Assembly: GCA_019055375.1 (NCBI GenBank)
Contig: JAHQIW010005325.1
Location: forward strand, 1-64,000
DNA: 64,000 nt
Direction of reading: 5' to 3'
DNA from: Parelaphostrongylus tenuis
Taxonomy: Eukaryota; Nematoda; Chromadorea; Rhabditida; Metastrongylidae
Positions within the stretch are counted from its first letter, which is position 1. The number at the start of each line of letters is the position of its first letter. Positions 34,501 to 44,772 of this stretch are shown piece after piece. The notes beneath the pieces were generated by a model. That model was not told where the DNA came from and searched no databases. It saw nothing but the letters and a program-made list of their open reading frames with translations. The position numbers and the translations under genes were made by a program.

Positions 34501-36782
34501 CGGTATGAGATCACGAATATAAGAGATGGTTCGGAAGTCGAGATACGCCGCACACATGGAGCAAGCGCAGTGGTTAGAGTCCTGCGACAGACACGTAATC
34601 ATTGGGTTTGTCCTAAGCTCAAGGCTCGCCAGCTCTCATATCTCCAAGGTTAGCAGCGCTGACTTGATACATCGGTAAGCTACGGCGCAGTCAATCGTAT
34701 TATATTCAACCAAGTCCACTGATAGAGCATTCCCAGAGTTCGACCTATGATGACAACTTTACTTTGGATCTACCATTAAACACGTATATTTTGAAATGCA
34801 CACAAACGATTGACGTCATAATGGGTTAGATGAGTTTTCTTCAAATTACGGATAAATGCTAAAATAGCAAAACGTTAAGGAGTACTTTACTGCTAGGAAT
34901 GTATATTGAATTCAGTCTTTCTTTCTATCTTTTTCTACCTTTCCCCTCTCTCTCTCTCTCTTTGAAGGAAGAAGAGGAAGAAGAGGAAGGGAGAACGAGA
35001 AAGAAAGAGGGAGAGAGGGTTCTTCTTGTTCTTCTTCTTCTACCTTCTTATTAAGCACCGCAGAGAATAAATAAAACATGATTCGCCCAAGCAAAGTCTT
35101 GTTGTTGCCAACAAATGCGTCACCTCTTGTGTCCTCCCAGACAAGTCGTTTACCAATCCACCTACAGTAACTACTTCCCCAATAGTTACTCTTTTTCATT
35201 TATAAATTTCCCGCATTAACTCTTACCTGTGATTGTTGTATTTCAATTAATCTTCTTATGCATTTAGTTCAAGCTTTCACATCAAGCTCAATGCAGGTCA
35301 TTATTAGATGCAGTGACATCGCTACTAAGTGAACCATGATCAAAGCTCCTCTGTTGCAATTCCCTTGAAGTGTCGGTTTTATAGCTTTTCACGCTCCTCA
35401 CTACCGGCTGTTGACTAGTACTTTCTTTTACAAACACTTCTTGTCTACAATACGGTTTGTGCCTTCCCTCGGAGAGAGCCTATGTCATCGGATCGTACAT
35501 GAGTGACAAGGGTCTAGAGAGGATATGTTCGTGTATTTGCCTCTGCAATGGCCCGCTGATTACGTGTAAGTGGATTCCGTGTCCTCCAGTGTTCCAGTTA
35601 ACCGCACAACTTCGTATGTGCTCACTCAACTATATATATCCAAGTTGCTATACTCTATTGTCATTGTTTGCTATAAACAGTGTTCACCACCTAGTCTGTA
35701 AAGTAGGGTGGGTGCGACAAATAGGCTGACAGGAATTGCATATAATAACAGTTCTAAGAAGAGCGCATGAGGCGTAGTGGTTGGAGGTGCTCTGCGTCGC
35801 ACACGAGGTCAATGGCTCGATCTCGCGCTCATGGCTCACCAAGCCATCCATCCCTCCGGGATCGGTCAATTGCTACCAGACTGGTCTTAGACTTGTCTGG
35901 GAGGATTAGCAGCACTGACTCGGTTCAGCGGGAGGCCACCGCGAGTCATTGTAAAGGCCAGATTTGCATTCAACCACCTCAAACGAAGTTAAAAATTGAA
36001 GTCGAATGCATGGCGCATCCCTCGGAGATTGATCAACAACGAGAGCTTTAGAGATTTTAATAGTTCTAAATTTGAAAGAAGCTGCCACTACAAAGAGGTT
36101 ATTGATCAATTCTTGAGAGATGCGCTATGCATTCGACTTCGTACAGCATCGTTTGAGGTGATTCAATGCATATTTGACCTTTACAATCACTCGCGATGGC
36201 CTATCGATGTATCATGTCAGTGCTGCTATTCTCCTAGACAAGTCAAACACCACATCGCGACTTCGGATGGATAGAAAGCTTAGTGAGCCATTGACGCGGG
36301 GTCGACTCATCAACCACATGTAAGTCGCAGGACACCACTAACCACTGCGTCACAGGCGACCCTAGTAAATCTACACATGACAGCATTTCTGTTCCACCTT
36401 CAGAAGATACTGGAAGAAGTTGCTAGGTAGCAGGAGGTATTGTAACTAAGAGGAGAAAAGGACTAAGGCATGAAACCAACCTGAAGTTCCCGATAACTGC
36501 ATTCTGTTCTTCACTAAATCGAGAGGTTGAACGAATAAGGTGGCACCCATGCTGGAAAAAATGAACGCAACGATTGATTTTTCCATGCCTACTGATGCTA
36601 CGGAGCAAGAATACAACTAAATCATCTAGAATTAAGGTGTAATAATAGGATAAAACTCTGGATGAGCCATAAAAACCTGAATAGTGAGACGCAAAAAGCA
36701 CGACGTGGTCAGCTACTCACCCTGCTGCTCCTCCGAACAAAAATTTAACGCCATTAGGTATCGTTGGCTTTTGGCTCGACAT
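25573..36782 (-). CDS. misc-1: Mitochondrial 2-oxoglutarate/malate carrier (SLC25A11 type)
   Basis: Nine exons on the minus strand: 36721-36782, 36481-36551, 32849-33011, 32678-32787, 29597-29697, 29431-29536, 28893-28977, 26270-26336, 25573-25731. Coding length is 924 bases, 307 residues, normal for the family. It starts MSSQKPTIPNGVKFLFGGAA. Carrier signatures are PLDLVK near residue 32 and PVDIAKTR in the third repeat; the second repeat has the degenerate GTPAELALIRM seen in this subfamily. The protein exchanges 2-oxoglutarate for malate across the inner membrane, and C. elegans MISC-1 also influences apoptosis and mitochondrial shape (family knowledge). The 60-base intron 3 uses a GC donor (AA|GCAAGT); with GC the phases fit, with the next GT they do not. 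Introns hold the RTE relic, M1, M2, M5 and S1 copies. Confidence 0.95.
26520..26595 (-). repeat. M4-related hammerhead element fragment
   Basis: The minus strand reads GGCGCCTGTC followed by TAGCATTGTATGAATGC and a tail CTCATCAGACC. This is the 3' half of an M4 ribozyme (cleavage triplet, stem I strand, tail) without the catalytic core. Confidence 0.45.
26815..28525 (+). pseudogene. RTE-type LINE relic (endonuclease end, RT fragment, C-terminus)
   Basis: In order: endonuclease C-terminus (VPKFYTGSDHHH), linker (GSWKISL..., then NIDEEYDRVVKYFHIS and EDLKERRAAAVAEAAEPEKS at 26984-27538), and reverse transcriptase start (YRPICLLSVVCELFTRA, LPLCLISIDLKKAFHSVE up to 27899). There is then an internal deletion that removes the FADD catalytic box, and then the C-terminal tail (MLGVSRISQMRERIHSSELR and the DREKWK-like end near 28450). 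Several frameshifts and stops. It lies antisense inside misc-1 intron 7. The wording of all parts resembles hookworm RTE elements. Confidence 0.88.
28510..28575 (-). repeat. Hammerhead relic joined to the RTE 3' end
   Basis: On the minus strand GTCC/GGAC (stem II with AGAA loop), CGAAAC, palindromic AGGCGCCT and GUC, then TGTATC, are seen. The conserved CTGATGA is reduced to CTGGGA, so this is a dead relative of the M4 motif. It starts at the very end of the RTE relic. Confidence 0.4.
29079..29190 (-). repeat. S2 tRNA-like repeat
   Basis: The minus strand has GTGGTGCAACGGGTTAGAGC (A-box region) and GGGTTTGAGTCCCAC (B-box, stem closed). It is flanked by the S2 signatures GTGTGCAAAA and GTTTTGCACATCAC. 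The acceptor-like ends GGCG/CGCC may pair, but the anticodon arm is poor; treated as a tRNA-derived repeat. Confidence 0.65.
29837..30290. repeat. M2 palindromic element with hammerhead
   Basis: Inverted arms of about 85 bases: 29837-29930 (AGATCCTTTCATTACGATTT ...) and 30180-30266 (... TAATAATGAAAGGATCC). The interior holds two partly repeated segments (GCGTGGTCTAAACAAAGCAC). The right arm carries an intact hammerhead; the left arm has lost the CTGANGA part. The left arm tail CATGTGGTCTGGTAAGG is shared with the copy at 46.4 kb. Confidence 0.85.
30163..30205 (+). ncRNA. Hammerhead ribozyme (type I), core intact, extended stem I
   Basis: GCCCGG (30163-30168), CTGACGA (30169-30175), stem II GTC/GAC with loop TGTAAG, GAAA (30188-30191), stem III AC/GT with loop ACGT, GUA (H17 at 30199), TCGGGC pairing with GCCCGG (one G-U). 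Outside this, GGTTCT (30157-30162) can pair with AGAGCC (30212-30217) across a six-base bulge TGTACA. That is the internal-loop layout used by natural hammerheads for contacts with loop II. Cleavage predicted after A30199. Confidence 0.88.
30478..31065. repeat. M1-like palindromic element with degenerate hammerheads
   Basis: Segments 30478-30610 and 30940-31065 are inverted copies (CTCAGCACTACTAAAAGCAG versus CTGCTTTTAGTAGGGCTGAG), and 30770-30835 is a further direct partial copy. Ribozyme remains: minus strand about 30530-30568 has GTGGCT and CTGACGA but CAAA in place of GAAA. Plus strand about 30971-31015 has CTGATAT. The partial copy keeps GAAAC-GTAC-GUC-AGCCAC on the minus strand. Confidence 0.6.
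31415..31690 (-). repeat. S1 SINE-like repeat, degenerate
   Basis: The tail (GCGTTGATCACTTCCTGAAG) to the head (GAACAATTGACTCCGTGTGT) follow the S1 order on the minus strand. Many substitutions. Confidence 0.5.
33030..33700. repeat. M5 repeat, inverted arms
   Basis: The left part has CTCTTTTGATAGCGCTGTAG in plus orientation and the right part has TTTGAGCTTTCGAATGATTA, the reverse of M5 at 23.8 kb. Within misc-1 intron 2. Confidence 0.5.
34545..34745 (+). repeat. S1 SINE-like repeat, truncated
   Basis: A-box region AGCGCAGTGGTTAGAG, then the body with AGCAGCGCTGACTTGATAC. The tail is missing. Confidence 0.5.
34915..35051 (+). repeat. Alternating pyrimidine/purine low-complexity tract
   Basis: A CT-rich run to about 34963, a GA-rich run to about 35019, then again CT-rich. 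The arms can pair (CTTCTTC with GAAGAAG). In misc-1 intron 2; may form hairpin or triplex DNA. Confidence 0.8.
35758..36052 (+). repeat. S1 SINE-like repeat, near full length
   Basis: Head GAGCGCATGAGGCGTAGTGG to CTCGCGCTC with B-box-like GGCTCGATCTC, body TCTGGGAGGATTAGCAGCAC, tail GCATGGCGCATCCCTCGGAG. It is followed head-to-tail by the inverted copy at 36100. Confidence 0.8.
36100..36358 (-). repeat. S1 SINE-like repeat
   Basis: It begins with the reversed tail (GATCAATTCTTGAGAGATGC) and ends with the reversed A-box region (ACCACTAACCACTGCGTCAC). With the plus copy at 35758 it forms an inverted pair 50 bases apart. Confidence 0.7.
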
Positions 36783-37152
36783 GATCAGCAAATGATCCGA
36801 AACTTTCGAGAACTCGACCGCAAAGGCTAGAAATCAGAGGAAAATTACAACGAAGAAAGGCATCACAATGCTTATAGAGATGCCTATAAACTATCTGAAG
36901 CTATGGAAGCTCCTCTCTTTTTCTTCTCTCAGCGTTTTTCATTCAAAACAAACAAAAGCAAGATCATGGATTGAGCAACAATCTGAGAAAAATAAAGGCA
37001 TCGGTTTCTACGATTGCAAAGATCACAACGATTTAAGACTGATCTTCTAACTATTCCACTAAGTACCAATCCACATAAACACACATGATAAAGTATACTA
37101 CGATCTCAACGTAATATCTGGACATATATTACACAATGTTTCAAAAAACAAC

Positions 37153-37158
37153 TTTATT
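37153..37158 (-). terminator. Poly(A) signal candidate for lpd-6
   Basis: AATAAA on the minus strand, about 170 bases after the lpd-6 stop and 370 bases before the misc-1 start codon. Confidence 0.55.
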
Positions 37159-37328
37159 AGAGTAGAATCAGCCTATGACACAAGTCATGGCATGCAATAA
37201 GACATAACAATTCAAACAAAACAAGATATGGTGTAACAAATGAGTAAACAACCATTGGACGGCGAAATAACAACGGTTCTACACCTGTAGAAGACGACTT
37301 CAGCAAACCTCAGGAAAAACCTCTAAGT

Positions 37329-40300
37329 TCACTTCTCCTTCCGTCGTTTGATTTTCCCATTCCTTTTGCTCGGGTGGAAATCACTTCGACGTTTTCGCTG
37401 CTTCTGTGCAGGTCGCTTTCGGACTTCACCACTTCCAGTGAGACTATTCGTTTCTCTAGATAAAAAAGTTGTAAAAAAGAATTAAATGGAACGTGCAACA
37501 AAAGCTTCTTCTACAGATACGTCACAGGTCACATTAATGGGTACGAGGTAGCACAGTAGTTAGTCACGTGGTGTCTTATGAAGCAATGCTGGATACCTTC
37601 TTCGAACCCCTCCCCCAACACTCTTCTGCAATCAATCAACTGAAGCCCAAAAACGCCTAACCCTTAGCCTGAACCCTCAGTATTCTACGGCATTCAAAAA
37701 TAAGATGGAATATCTAGGTAAGCGAAGCAACAAGTGAAAAATCGGAGGGCTTTATGGAGGATGCATGCGAGGAAACGAGTCGAATGCAAGTAATGCTGGA
37801 AACCACAAAGTGAATTAGGACGGCTCGTGTGAATTGAAAGATATCTTGTAAGTTCCTTTGGAGTTCGTCGAACGAGATTCCTCATTCAAGAGGTACTTTA
37901 AGAGGTATCGAAGAAGGTCCGAGTCGAATGAAGCGAACGTGAGGACTACAAGAAGGACGATCGACTAGAATCATCGGCTCTAAAGAAGATGGAAAGCACC
38001 GAAATGTTAGCCGTGTAGGAAAATTTGGTTAACACCTCGCGCTACAGACTTAATGAACTGAGAAAATTTAAGAAGTTAGCTTCAAATTAAGCAAGTAAAT
38101 GGACGAACTTCTCCCTATTCAACGCGATTTCTCGGTCTTTCTCCTTACTGTTCTCAATATCCTCTGTTTGTCCGATAGCGGCCGCCTGCTTTCGAGCAGC
38201 TTTTTCCTTGTAAGCTCTTAACTCCTCTTCCTAAATAAGAAACAAAATAGGTTTGAAAAATTATAAATTCGAGAACGCATTTCTCATTTTTGAAAGCGAT
38301 ATGAACACTTAGGATACCTCCAGTTTTTTCGCTTCGCTTGCTTTCTCGAGAAGATGAACGATCCGACGCTCATTCTCCAATTGCATCCGCTTTTTCAACT
38401 TTCTTAATTACGAAAGCATTCCCATTACTAATAATGTTCGAGAGAAAAAATCAAAGAACTGATTCTTACTTCCTTTTAGGAGCTTCCTTCTTGAGTGCCA
38501 CCAGTTCTGGCCCAGTTTTCTGAACATTCTTGTTGTACAACACCTCTCCTTCATCAATACCGTCCTCAACTTTCAGTAGCTCGAGCTTCAATCGCGGTCC
38601 TATTTCCATCAGACTGTGAACAACCAAGTATAGATTACATTGTAATTGACGGAAATCAAGGGCCAACTAGAAATTCAAAAAGATAAAACTACACACCGTA
38701 TATGACTCTTCTCGCCTTTTACCGTCCCAGTTTTCTCACTGAGACTCTGTGATAGAATTACTTCTTGTTGTTCGCCTTCATACTCACTATCGCTAAGGTG
38801 TCCAGGGCTCAAAATAACGAAACAATGAGAAGAAAACGAAATTAACTGAAAAAAATATATTCCAAGGATGCTGATGATATACAAAATCTTCTACCCCAAC
38901 AAGAGTCGAACTCGCGATCACCCGAACCGGGCGCGCTATATCACCACTTCACCGAGGCCACCGCTGCGCTACTACTCTTTCTTCGATATGAACTATCGAA
39001 GCCCTCAACAGCCAATCGTCGTCTCGTTTGGTCTGTTAGGCGCAGAAGGAGCGGTGGTCTCGATGTTGTAATACTATGCGTGCGTCTGTAAGTGGAACGC
39101 GAATTTGACCCCCTCCTGATGTTGAGCGTTCTTAGTATAACTCAGTAGCCTTGAAATCTAGTTATGACGTCATAAGACTGTTATAAAATTGGAAATAAAA
39201 GATAGCTGGCGATTCAAAGAAAACTTACTTCAATAAGTAGTCTGAGATATCCTTATACTTAGAAAGATCGGGCAACTCCTTACTAGATGATTTTCCGGCC
39301 ATTACCAATTTTCGCACTGATTTATTAATTCCTGATGCGACAACACGGATAGCGCTAAAGTATAAGCTAGTTATTAATAAAAATGGCACTCATAATAAGA
39401 GGACAGATCAAGATGGAGCTCCAGGCGTTAATCGATCCCGAGGATGCCTCCATACATTCGATTTTATCAAGAGTCTTCTGGGCGACTGAATGTATTTCTG
39501 ACCCTTACAACTACTCGCGGTGGCTCATCGATGTACCAAGTCAGTGCAGCTATCGAATCACACAAGTTTGTTATCAATTCGTCAACCCCGAAGAGATGGA
39601 GTGCTTGGTGAGCCTTGGGCTTGAGGTCAAACCACTAATCACGTGCGCGTAGCAGGAGACTTCTGATCACTGAGTCACACGCGTCCTTAGTGATAATTAA
39701 TCATCTTATACTCATTACACTTGAGTACTTGAAAACATAGACTGCCTGTCTCCGCAGGTAGTACAAACCCCAGCATAGCTTACCTTTGCTGTATTTCATT
39801 CTAACCATCATAATAAAAGGATAAAGCTCTTGGCGTTGATCAATCCATGAGGGATGCGCCATGCATTCGCCTTCAATTTTTAACTTCGTTTGAGGTGATT
39901 GAATGCATATCTGGCCTTTACAATGACTCGTGGTGGCCTCCTGCTGAACCGTGTCAGTGCTGCTTATCCTCCCAGACAAGTCTGAGACCTGCTTGGTACC
40001 AATTTACCGACCCCGGAGGGATGGATGGTTTGGTGAGCCATGAGCGCGAGATCGAACCATTAACCTCGTGTGCGACGCAGGGCACCTCTAACCACTGCGC
40101 CACATGCGCTCATTTTAATCATCATAGAACACTAAAACGTCCGAAAGTCGAACTCTGATGGCTACAAAATTTTTGCAAAAAAAAAAACTTGATAACTTAC
40201 TAGTGACGAATATCAATTGAATCGTCCTCTTCGCAATAATTGACCATTAAACACCGTTTCACAGATCGTAGATCAAGCTGAAATTAGGGACGCAGTTCAG

Positions 40301-41759
40301 GAAATAGAAAATCAGAAAGATTCCCTGTTTACTCATTCGAAAAGTCGGCTACAAAAATCTCGAAGTTAGTACTGTATTGTCAGAAAAATTTACCGTATCG
40401 ATGTTGATTGATGGAAACATGTTTTGTATGAACGTCTCAACCAGCAGAAGGTGTTTCTTTCCACTCTAAAACACAAAAAGGTTGACAGTTCCAGAAAGCT
40501 CTGCTTCAAAATCGATAAGCGGGATATTGATCTTTACGAAAGGGATTAGACTAAAAAGGTTGAGAGGTTGAGAAGCACTAGATCCCACCTGATTAAATCC
40601 ATTTATAATGACCAGAGGTGGCTTGTCAAAGAGCTTCTGATGGACTGAAGGCCGTTTTTGAGTTGACAACACGTGCCGCGCTAATGAATACTCATGCACT
40701 GAAAATGGATCTTCGTGCATTACAACAGTTTTAGAACAAAAAGCCGTAAAAACCCCAATTTCCTCGACTGGAAAGTGATCCCCAGCTATCCACAGACCAC
40801 GAAAAGTAAGCGTAGGTCCTTGCTTGAACCGCATCATTCGCAACTGTACCGATATATCGCTAGATGTTAGCACAATCATATTCGTCACGCCGAGTACACC
40901 TCCATGTACAACGAAATCCTTGATGTTATTGCGTTTCAAAGTCTGGAATAAATGGAAATTTTCGCGTAGAGACTGATGCCCTCATTACTATAGATACGAA
41001 GACTACGATGATTTATTTAACCCTTCCGCTAAGGCAGCCGCTTACGGATGGTAGGCGGTTCGGACGGCTACGAAGAATATATGAGCGTTCCTTTGACCAA
41101 GAATACTTTTTAAAGAAGACTTTTTAGTAATAATCCATCATTTTATCACAAGAAGGCTCACTGGGAACGTAAATTTACCAAGCAAGCATCGCGTTTTCAA
41201 ATGAGGATTGTGCCAATCTTCGCAGTCGTCCGAACAGCGTGGACACACGTATATCGTTTTCGCTACAAGCCGCAGCGAAAAACATTCAAAAGACACACAC
41301 CTCCTAAAAACAAGAGTCTTACCTTCAAGTGTCTTGCGGTGAACGGATCCATAATTTGCCGAATATCTCTCACCAACGACTTGATATACTTTCCAACATT
41401 ACCGCGATGAATAACAAACGAATGCGGTTGTCTACAAGAAGATTATAACATGAATTGTTAACATGAATTTAATCAAGAATGATCAGTTCATAAAGATACC
41501 TAGCCTTTTCCACCTCAGCTGTTTTAGCGGCACAAGCAGCTCTTATCTGCTTAATGGCTCTTTCTTGCTCATCTAAGGCATCTTCGTTTTTCTGGAAAAT
41601 AATCCAATAGATAAATAACTCTTTGTAGATCTCAAAGAAGAGCCACAACACACCTACCCTTGCCCTCTTGTGGCGGCGCCTTGAACCCGCTTGTGCAACT
41701 CCAATCTGACCACGACGAGCTGCCTTTGCGGCTCGTCCCTTTCGTCTTACCCGAGGCAT
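37329..41759 (-). CDS. lpd-6: PPAN / Ssf1 ribosome-assembly factor, Brix domain
   Basis: Thirteen exons on the minus strand: 41658-41759, 41500-41591, 41323-41431, 40798-40942, 40589-40698, 40394-40465, 40201-40277, 39229-39354, 38697-38807, 38470-38613, 38318-38402, 38109-38230, 37329-37455. All joins are in phase, about 473 residues, equal to human PPAN. The N-terminus is basic (RRRHKRAR). The Brix domain shows QPHSFVIHRGNVGKYIKSLV, KDFVVHGGVLGVTNMIVL and QGPTLTFRVHEYSLARHV, with FIQNMFPSINIDT and KRCLMVNYCEE after it. MEIGPRLKLELLKVEDG follows, and the tail is Lys/Arg-rich (KRNGKIKRRKEK). Family members bind pre-rRNA with Rrs1/Rpf2-type partners in 60S maturation in the nucleolus. The donor after 40798 (GTCTGT) is unusual. 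Confidence 0.95.
37545..37625 (+). repeat. tRNA-like repeat fragment
   Basis: A-box-like AGCACAGTAGTTAGTCACG and B-box-like CTTCGAACCCC lie 60 bases apart. No closed acceptor stem. Confidence 0.35.
38884..38990 (-). repeat. S2 tRNA-like repeat in lpd-6 intron
   Basis: The minus strand has GGTGAAGTGGTGATATAGCG (A-box region) and GGGTGATCGCGAGTTCGACT. Degenerate B-box. Confidence 0.5.
39418..39695 (-). repeat. S1 SINE-like repeat
   Basis: Reversed tail (GTTAATCGATCCCGAGGATG) to reversed head (ATCACTGAGTCACACGCG). In lpd-6 intron 7, 60 bases from the exon at 39229-39354. Diverged. Confidence 0.6.
39820..40112 (-). repeat. S1 SINE-like repeat, near full length
   Basis: Reversed order: tail AAAGGATAAAGCTCTTGGCG, body CTGCTTATCCTCCCAGACAA, B-box GAGATCGAACC, A-box CCACTGCGCCACATG. 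Same intron as the 39418 copy. Confidence 0.8.
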
Positions 41760-41770
41760 TTTCTAACTGA

Positions 41771-41780
41771 GCTGCAAAAA
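41771..41780 (-). promoter_or_regulatory. Probable SL1 trans-splice acceptor of lpd-6
   Basis: On the minus strand TTTTTTTGCAG is followed by a 12-base leader and the ATG at 41759. No upstream exon is needed, so this is the likely mRNA 5' end after spliced-leader addition. Confidence 0.55.
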
Positions 41781-42449
41781 AAGTGGACATTGAAATACAC
41801 ATATGATACTTGTAATTGCACAAGTGTAATGACGGTAATCACAGTTACTCACAGAACGACTAACACGAAATGAAATCAAACAGGAAAGGCGACATGCCGA
41901 AACGATAGCAAAACTGGTTAACGCAACTTAACACGTTGAGATCCTCCTCGTCGCGCCGCCGCGCCGGCGCCGCCACGTACGCGGCGGCAGCGATGACGTT
42001 GGGTAGTTTTCTAATGAAATATGGATATTTATCGTTACTAGAGGAAATTTCGTCCGCAGTAAATGATCAAATATGAAAGAAGAGACATCCATGAGACTCC
42101 TTGTGGTAGGAACAATAGCAATATTTCCTCCTAAAGCTTCGAATCTTGAGGGAAAAGGCAGATATGTAGTATAAGATGATCTCTCAAATGTTGCTTAACA
42201 TCGTTATCTTATCCTATATATATATTCATTCATATTTTGATCATATTCATCGCTTATCGACTACATCAACAACCACTCATCTTCATACAAAACCACGAAT
42301 GAATTTCAGATGAAGGAAAAGGAAATGATGAATGAGCATAAAAGTTCTTATGCGCCTGAGAACAAGTGACGACTCATGGCACTAATAGCACTAAATCCTG
42401 TACCCTACGTATTCCTTTTCACTTGACTTCTCTCCAGACAATTTTTTGT

Positions 42450-43330
42450 GCCTCCTCCAGTTTCCATTTCCGCGATTCACCTCAACAAGCTCATGCAGTT
42501 GATTACGAAGTTCATCAACACATGAGGGATATGGGCCACCGCTTCCTTTCGGATGGAAAGACACAGATCAATTACGAAGTGAAGATTTTCTTGGGCTTGT
42601 GCCTCAATATGACCACTACACGATGGCCAAGGCTCTACGATTACTGGAGCGATAGCCCGCATCTTGCGGGAGTCTCCATAGCGTCGCATCTTTTGTCGAG
42701 GGATCGCTTCTTCGAGATCATGACCCACTTGCATGTAAGCAACAATATAGGTCACGATGTGAATGACAAGTTATACAATTAGGACCAATGCTGGACTTGT
42801 CAATAAGAATTGTAAGGACCCGTTCAAACCATGGCGATACGTGTGTATCGAGGAGTCAATGGTGTCATTCAGAGGACGAATCAAATTCCGCCTGAATGCA
42901 CCTTGCAAAGAATCGGATATGGAATGAAGCGATTCAAACTTTGTGGTGAAGGCGGGTACACCTACAAAACGATGGTGTACATCTTCAGGCGCAAACCCAC
43001 ATCGAACGAGCCACTTGCAGATTTTGTGGCCAAGGATCTAATGAAGGATCTTCTGATTGAAAGAAGGCACCTCTTCGCCGTTGACTGGTACTCCAGCGTC
43101 GCTCTCGATGAGAGTCTGCTGCAGAGCAATACATACTTTATCGGAACATGCAGAAAGAGCAGGAAAGGCTTGCCTACGGAGGTCACGGAAGGAAAACTGC
43201 GCAAGGGCGAGGCGAGTGGAAAGCCATGTAGAATCAAAATGGCTTAGGTTCCGCGTTCTGGCGAGCTTCACAGTGCTTTCGACAGCTCACGGCACTAGCC
43301 AAAAATCCCTGCGCGTGCAAGTTTGAAGTC
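42450..43330 (+). pseudogene. piggyBac transposase remnant (DDE_Tnp_1_7 type)
   Basis: In order: EVKIFLGLCLNMTTTRWPRL, YDYWSDSP, LLSRDRFFEIMTHLHVSNN, a broken stretch with the conserved IEESMVSFRGRIKFR in another frame near 42850, LCGEGGYTYKT, LLQSNTYFIGTCRKSRKGLP and, after further shifts, VLSTAHGT. These are standard landmarks of piggyBac transposases. At least three frame changes and one stop (42780). N-terminal part and Cys-rich C-terminal finger not seen. Confidence 0.85.
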
Positions 43331-43842
43331 GTCGAGATGTCATAGGAGAAAGTCGCTGGTGGACCAGACTGACCAGATAGCTGTCCATATCACCATTCCT
43401 GAGGAGGGCTGATAAATGGTGAGGCATTGCGCTCGTTCTTAGCTTCGTAATTTGGCCAGAGAAGATTTTGAATACTAGGCGCTGTTTCTACTAAAAGTAC
43501 GTTTCACAGAAATCTCTTTGACGATGAACTATCTTTCCTAGCAATAACTTTGCATACAATCAAAGTTTGTTGCTAGGAAAGATAGTAAAAATTCATTGTG
43601 AAGTCGAAACAACACATCTTGAGGGCGAAACGTCAATCTCTTCTTTCAGTATAACGTAGTAATGTGGTTCTTTCAGGAAACAGGCTTACCATCAAAACGG
43701 CGTTAATGAAGTTATCGAATGACTAATAAAAACATTAATAAATCAGAAAAAATGTTACATGAAATCATAATATTTCTACTGCTTTTATCGCAGTGTTATA
43801 ATGTTACTTATATAACTTAGAGAATTGAGTGGTGAGCAAAAA

Positions 43843-44060
43843 CACGGCCTCAGGCGGGAATCGAACCAAGGTTTCATCCTATCCGGGGACGCGTGCTCTA
43901 ACTACTACACCACCGAGGCACATTTGCCCGGACAATGTTATGAATGGTCGAGCATATGTGCCTCGGTGGTGTAGTGGTTAGAGCACGCGTCCCCGGATAG
44001 GATGAAACCTTGCTTCGATTCCCGCCTGAGGCCGTGTTTTTGCTCACCACTCAATTCTCT
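43843..44060. repeat. Inverted pair of S2 tRNA-like repeats
   Basis: Minus copy 43843-43925 and plus copy 43957-44060 are almost identical over 100 bases, including the flank TTTTTGCTCACCACTCAATT. Each has A-box region GTGTAGTGGTTAGAGCACG and B-box TTCGATTCCCG. The plus copy has a CCTC/GAGG acceptor-like pair and a CGTCC/GGATG anticodon-like stem with loop CCGGATA. The T-arm is poorly paired, so a functional tRNA is unlikely. Confidence 0.75.
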
Positions 44061-44772
44061 AAGTTACATGAAATCAGAAAAATTGTTCTTTCTCGGAGAA
44101 AGCGGTTTTTTTTCGTTGAAACATAGAAGATTGTTTTAGTGCATAAGCACTCTTTACTATAAACCATTTATCAACATTTCTTTATTTTGTATCACAATTA
44201 TTATTCTTTATCGATAACTATCGTGGAATTGTAAATTTCACTTTGTAATGCCAAGAAATACCTTATGAAGACGATAAAAAATAAACTCTGACTGTAAAAC
44301 GTGTCCTTTTTCGTTGTACAACGGGCTATAGAAGTCTTTTGACAATATAAACATAGTAGGAGATAGAAAAGCATAAGTAAAAAAGACAGAACTGAAATTA
44401 TATAACAGTTGGAAATAAGTTTCTTTCCACAATAATTGCATTTCCCGTTGAGAACTTGAATGATTTTTCGATACATGGGTATTTTCTTAAAATATAAAAC
44501 TTTTACTGAATTATCTCCTATTATATTTCAGCATTTCATCACGATGATATCCCCTCATATTATCAAACAAAATACCATATTTTCATTGCAAAGCTGATAG
44601 TACAGACCCCGCGCCGCCGCGCCTCGCCGTCGCACAAGCGGTTGTGGTTTCCAACGTGTTAGTTACAGGACTTAACTATGCGAGAATTTACAACAAAAAT
44701 AAAAGGGGTGTGCATAAGAAGACACGGAAACACGAAGAAGGGGAGTTATGAATTCGCTTAGCAGCACTATTA

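Larger units (their letters stand above)
41932..44658 (+). mobile_element. piggyBac-like DNA transposon, 2.7 kb, decayed
   Basis: The left end is TTAA (41928-41931) then CACGTTGAGATCC. The right end, read on the minus strand, is CACGTTGGAAACC, preceded by TTAG (44659-44662), one change from the TTAA target of piggyBac elements. Both ends have GC-rich subterminal blocks (about 41945-41995 and 44605-44640). The body encodes a broken piggyBac transposase at 42450-43330. An inverted S2 pair sits inside at 43843-44060. The element starts about 160 bases upstream of the lpd-6 leader, so it occupies the lpd-6 promoter region. Confidence 0.8.

Noticed and set aside
38318..38402. Frameshift between lpd-6 exons 10 and 11
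   Set aside because: Using the acceptor AATTAAG gives A plus AAG TTG, which restores phase and reads PKRKKLKKRMQLEN.
43957..44040. Functional tRNA gene
   Set aside because: A and B boxes and two plausible stems are present, but the T-arm does not pair well, many similar copies exist and their flanks are repeated. Better explained as a tRNA-derived repeat. tRNAscan-SE would decide.
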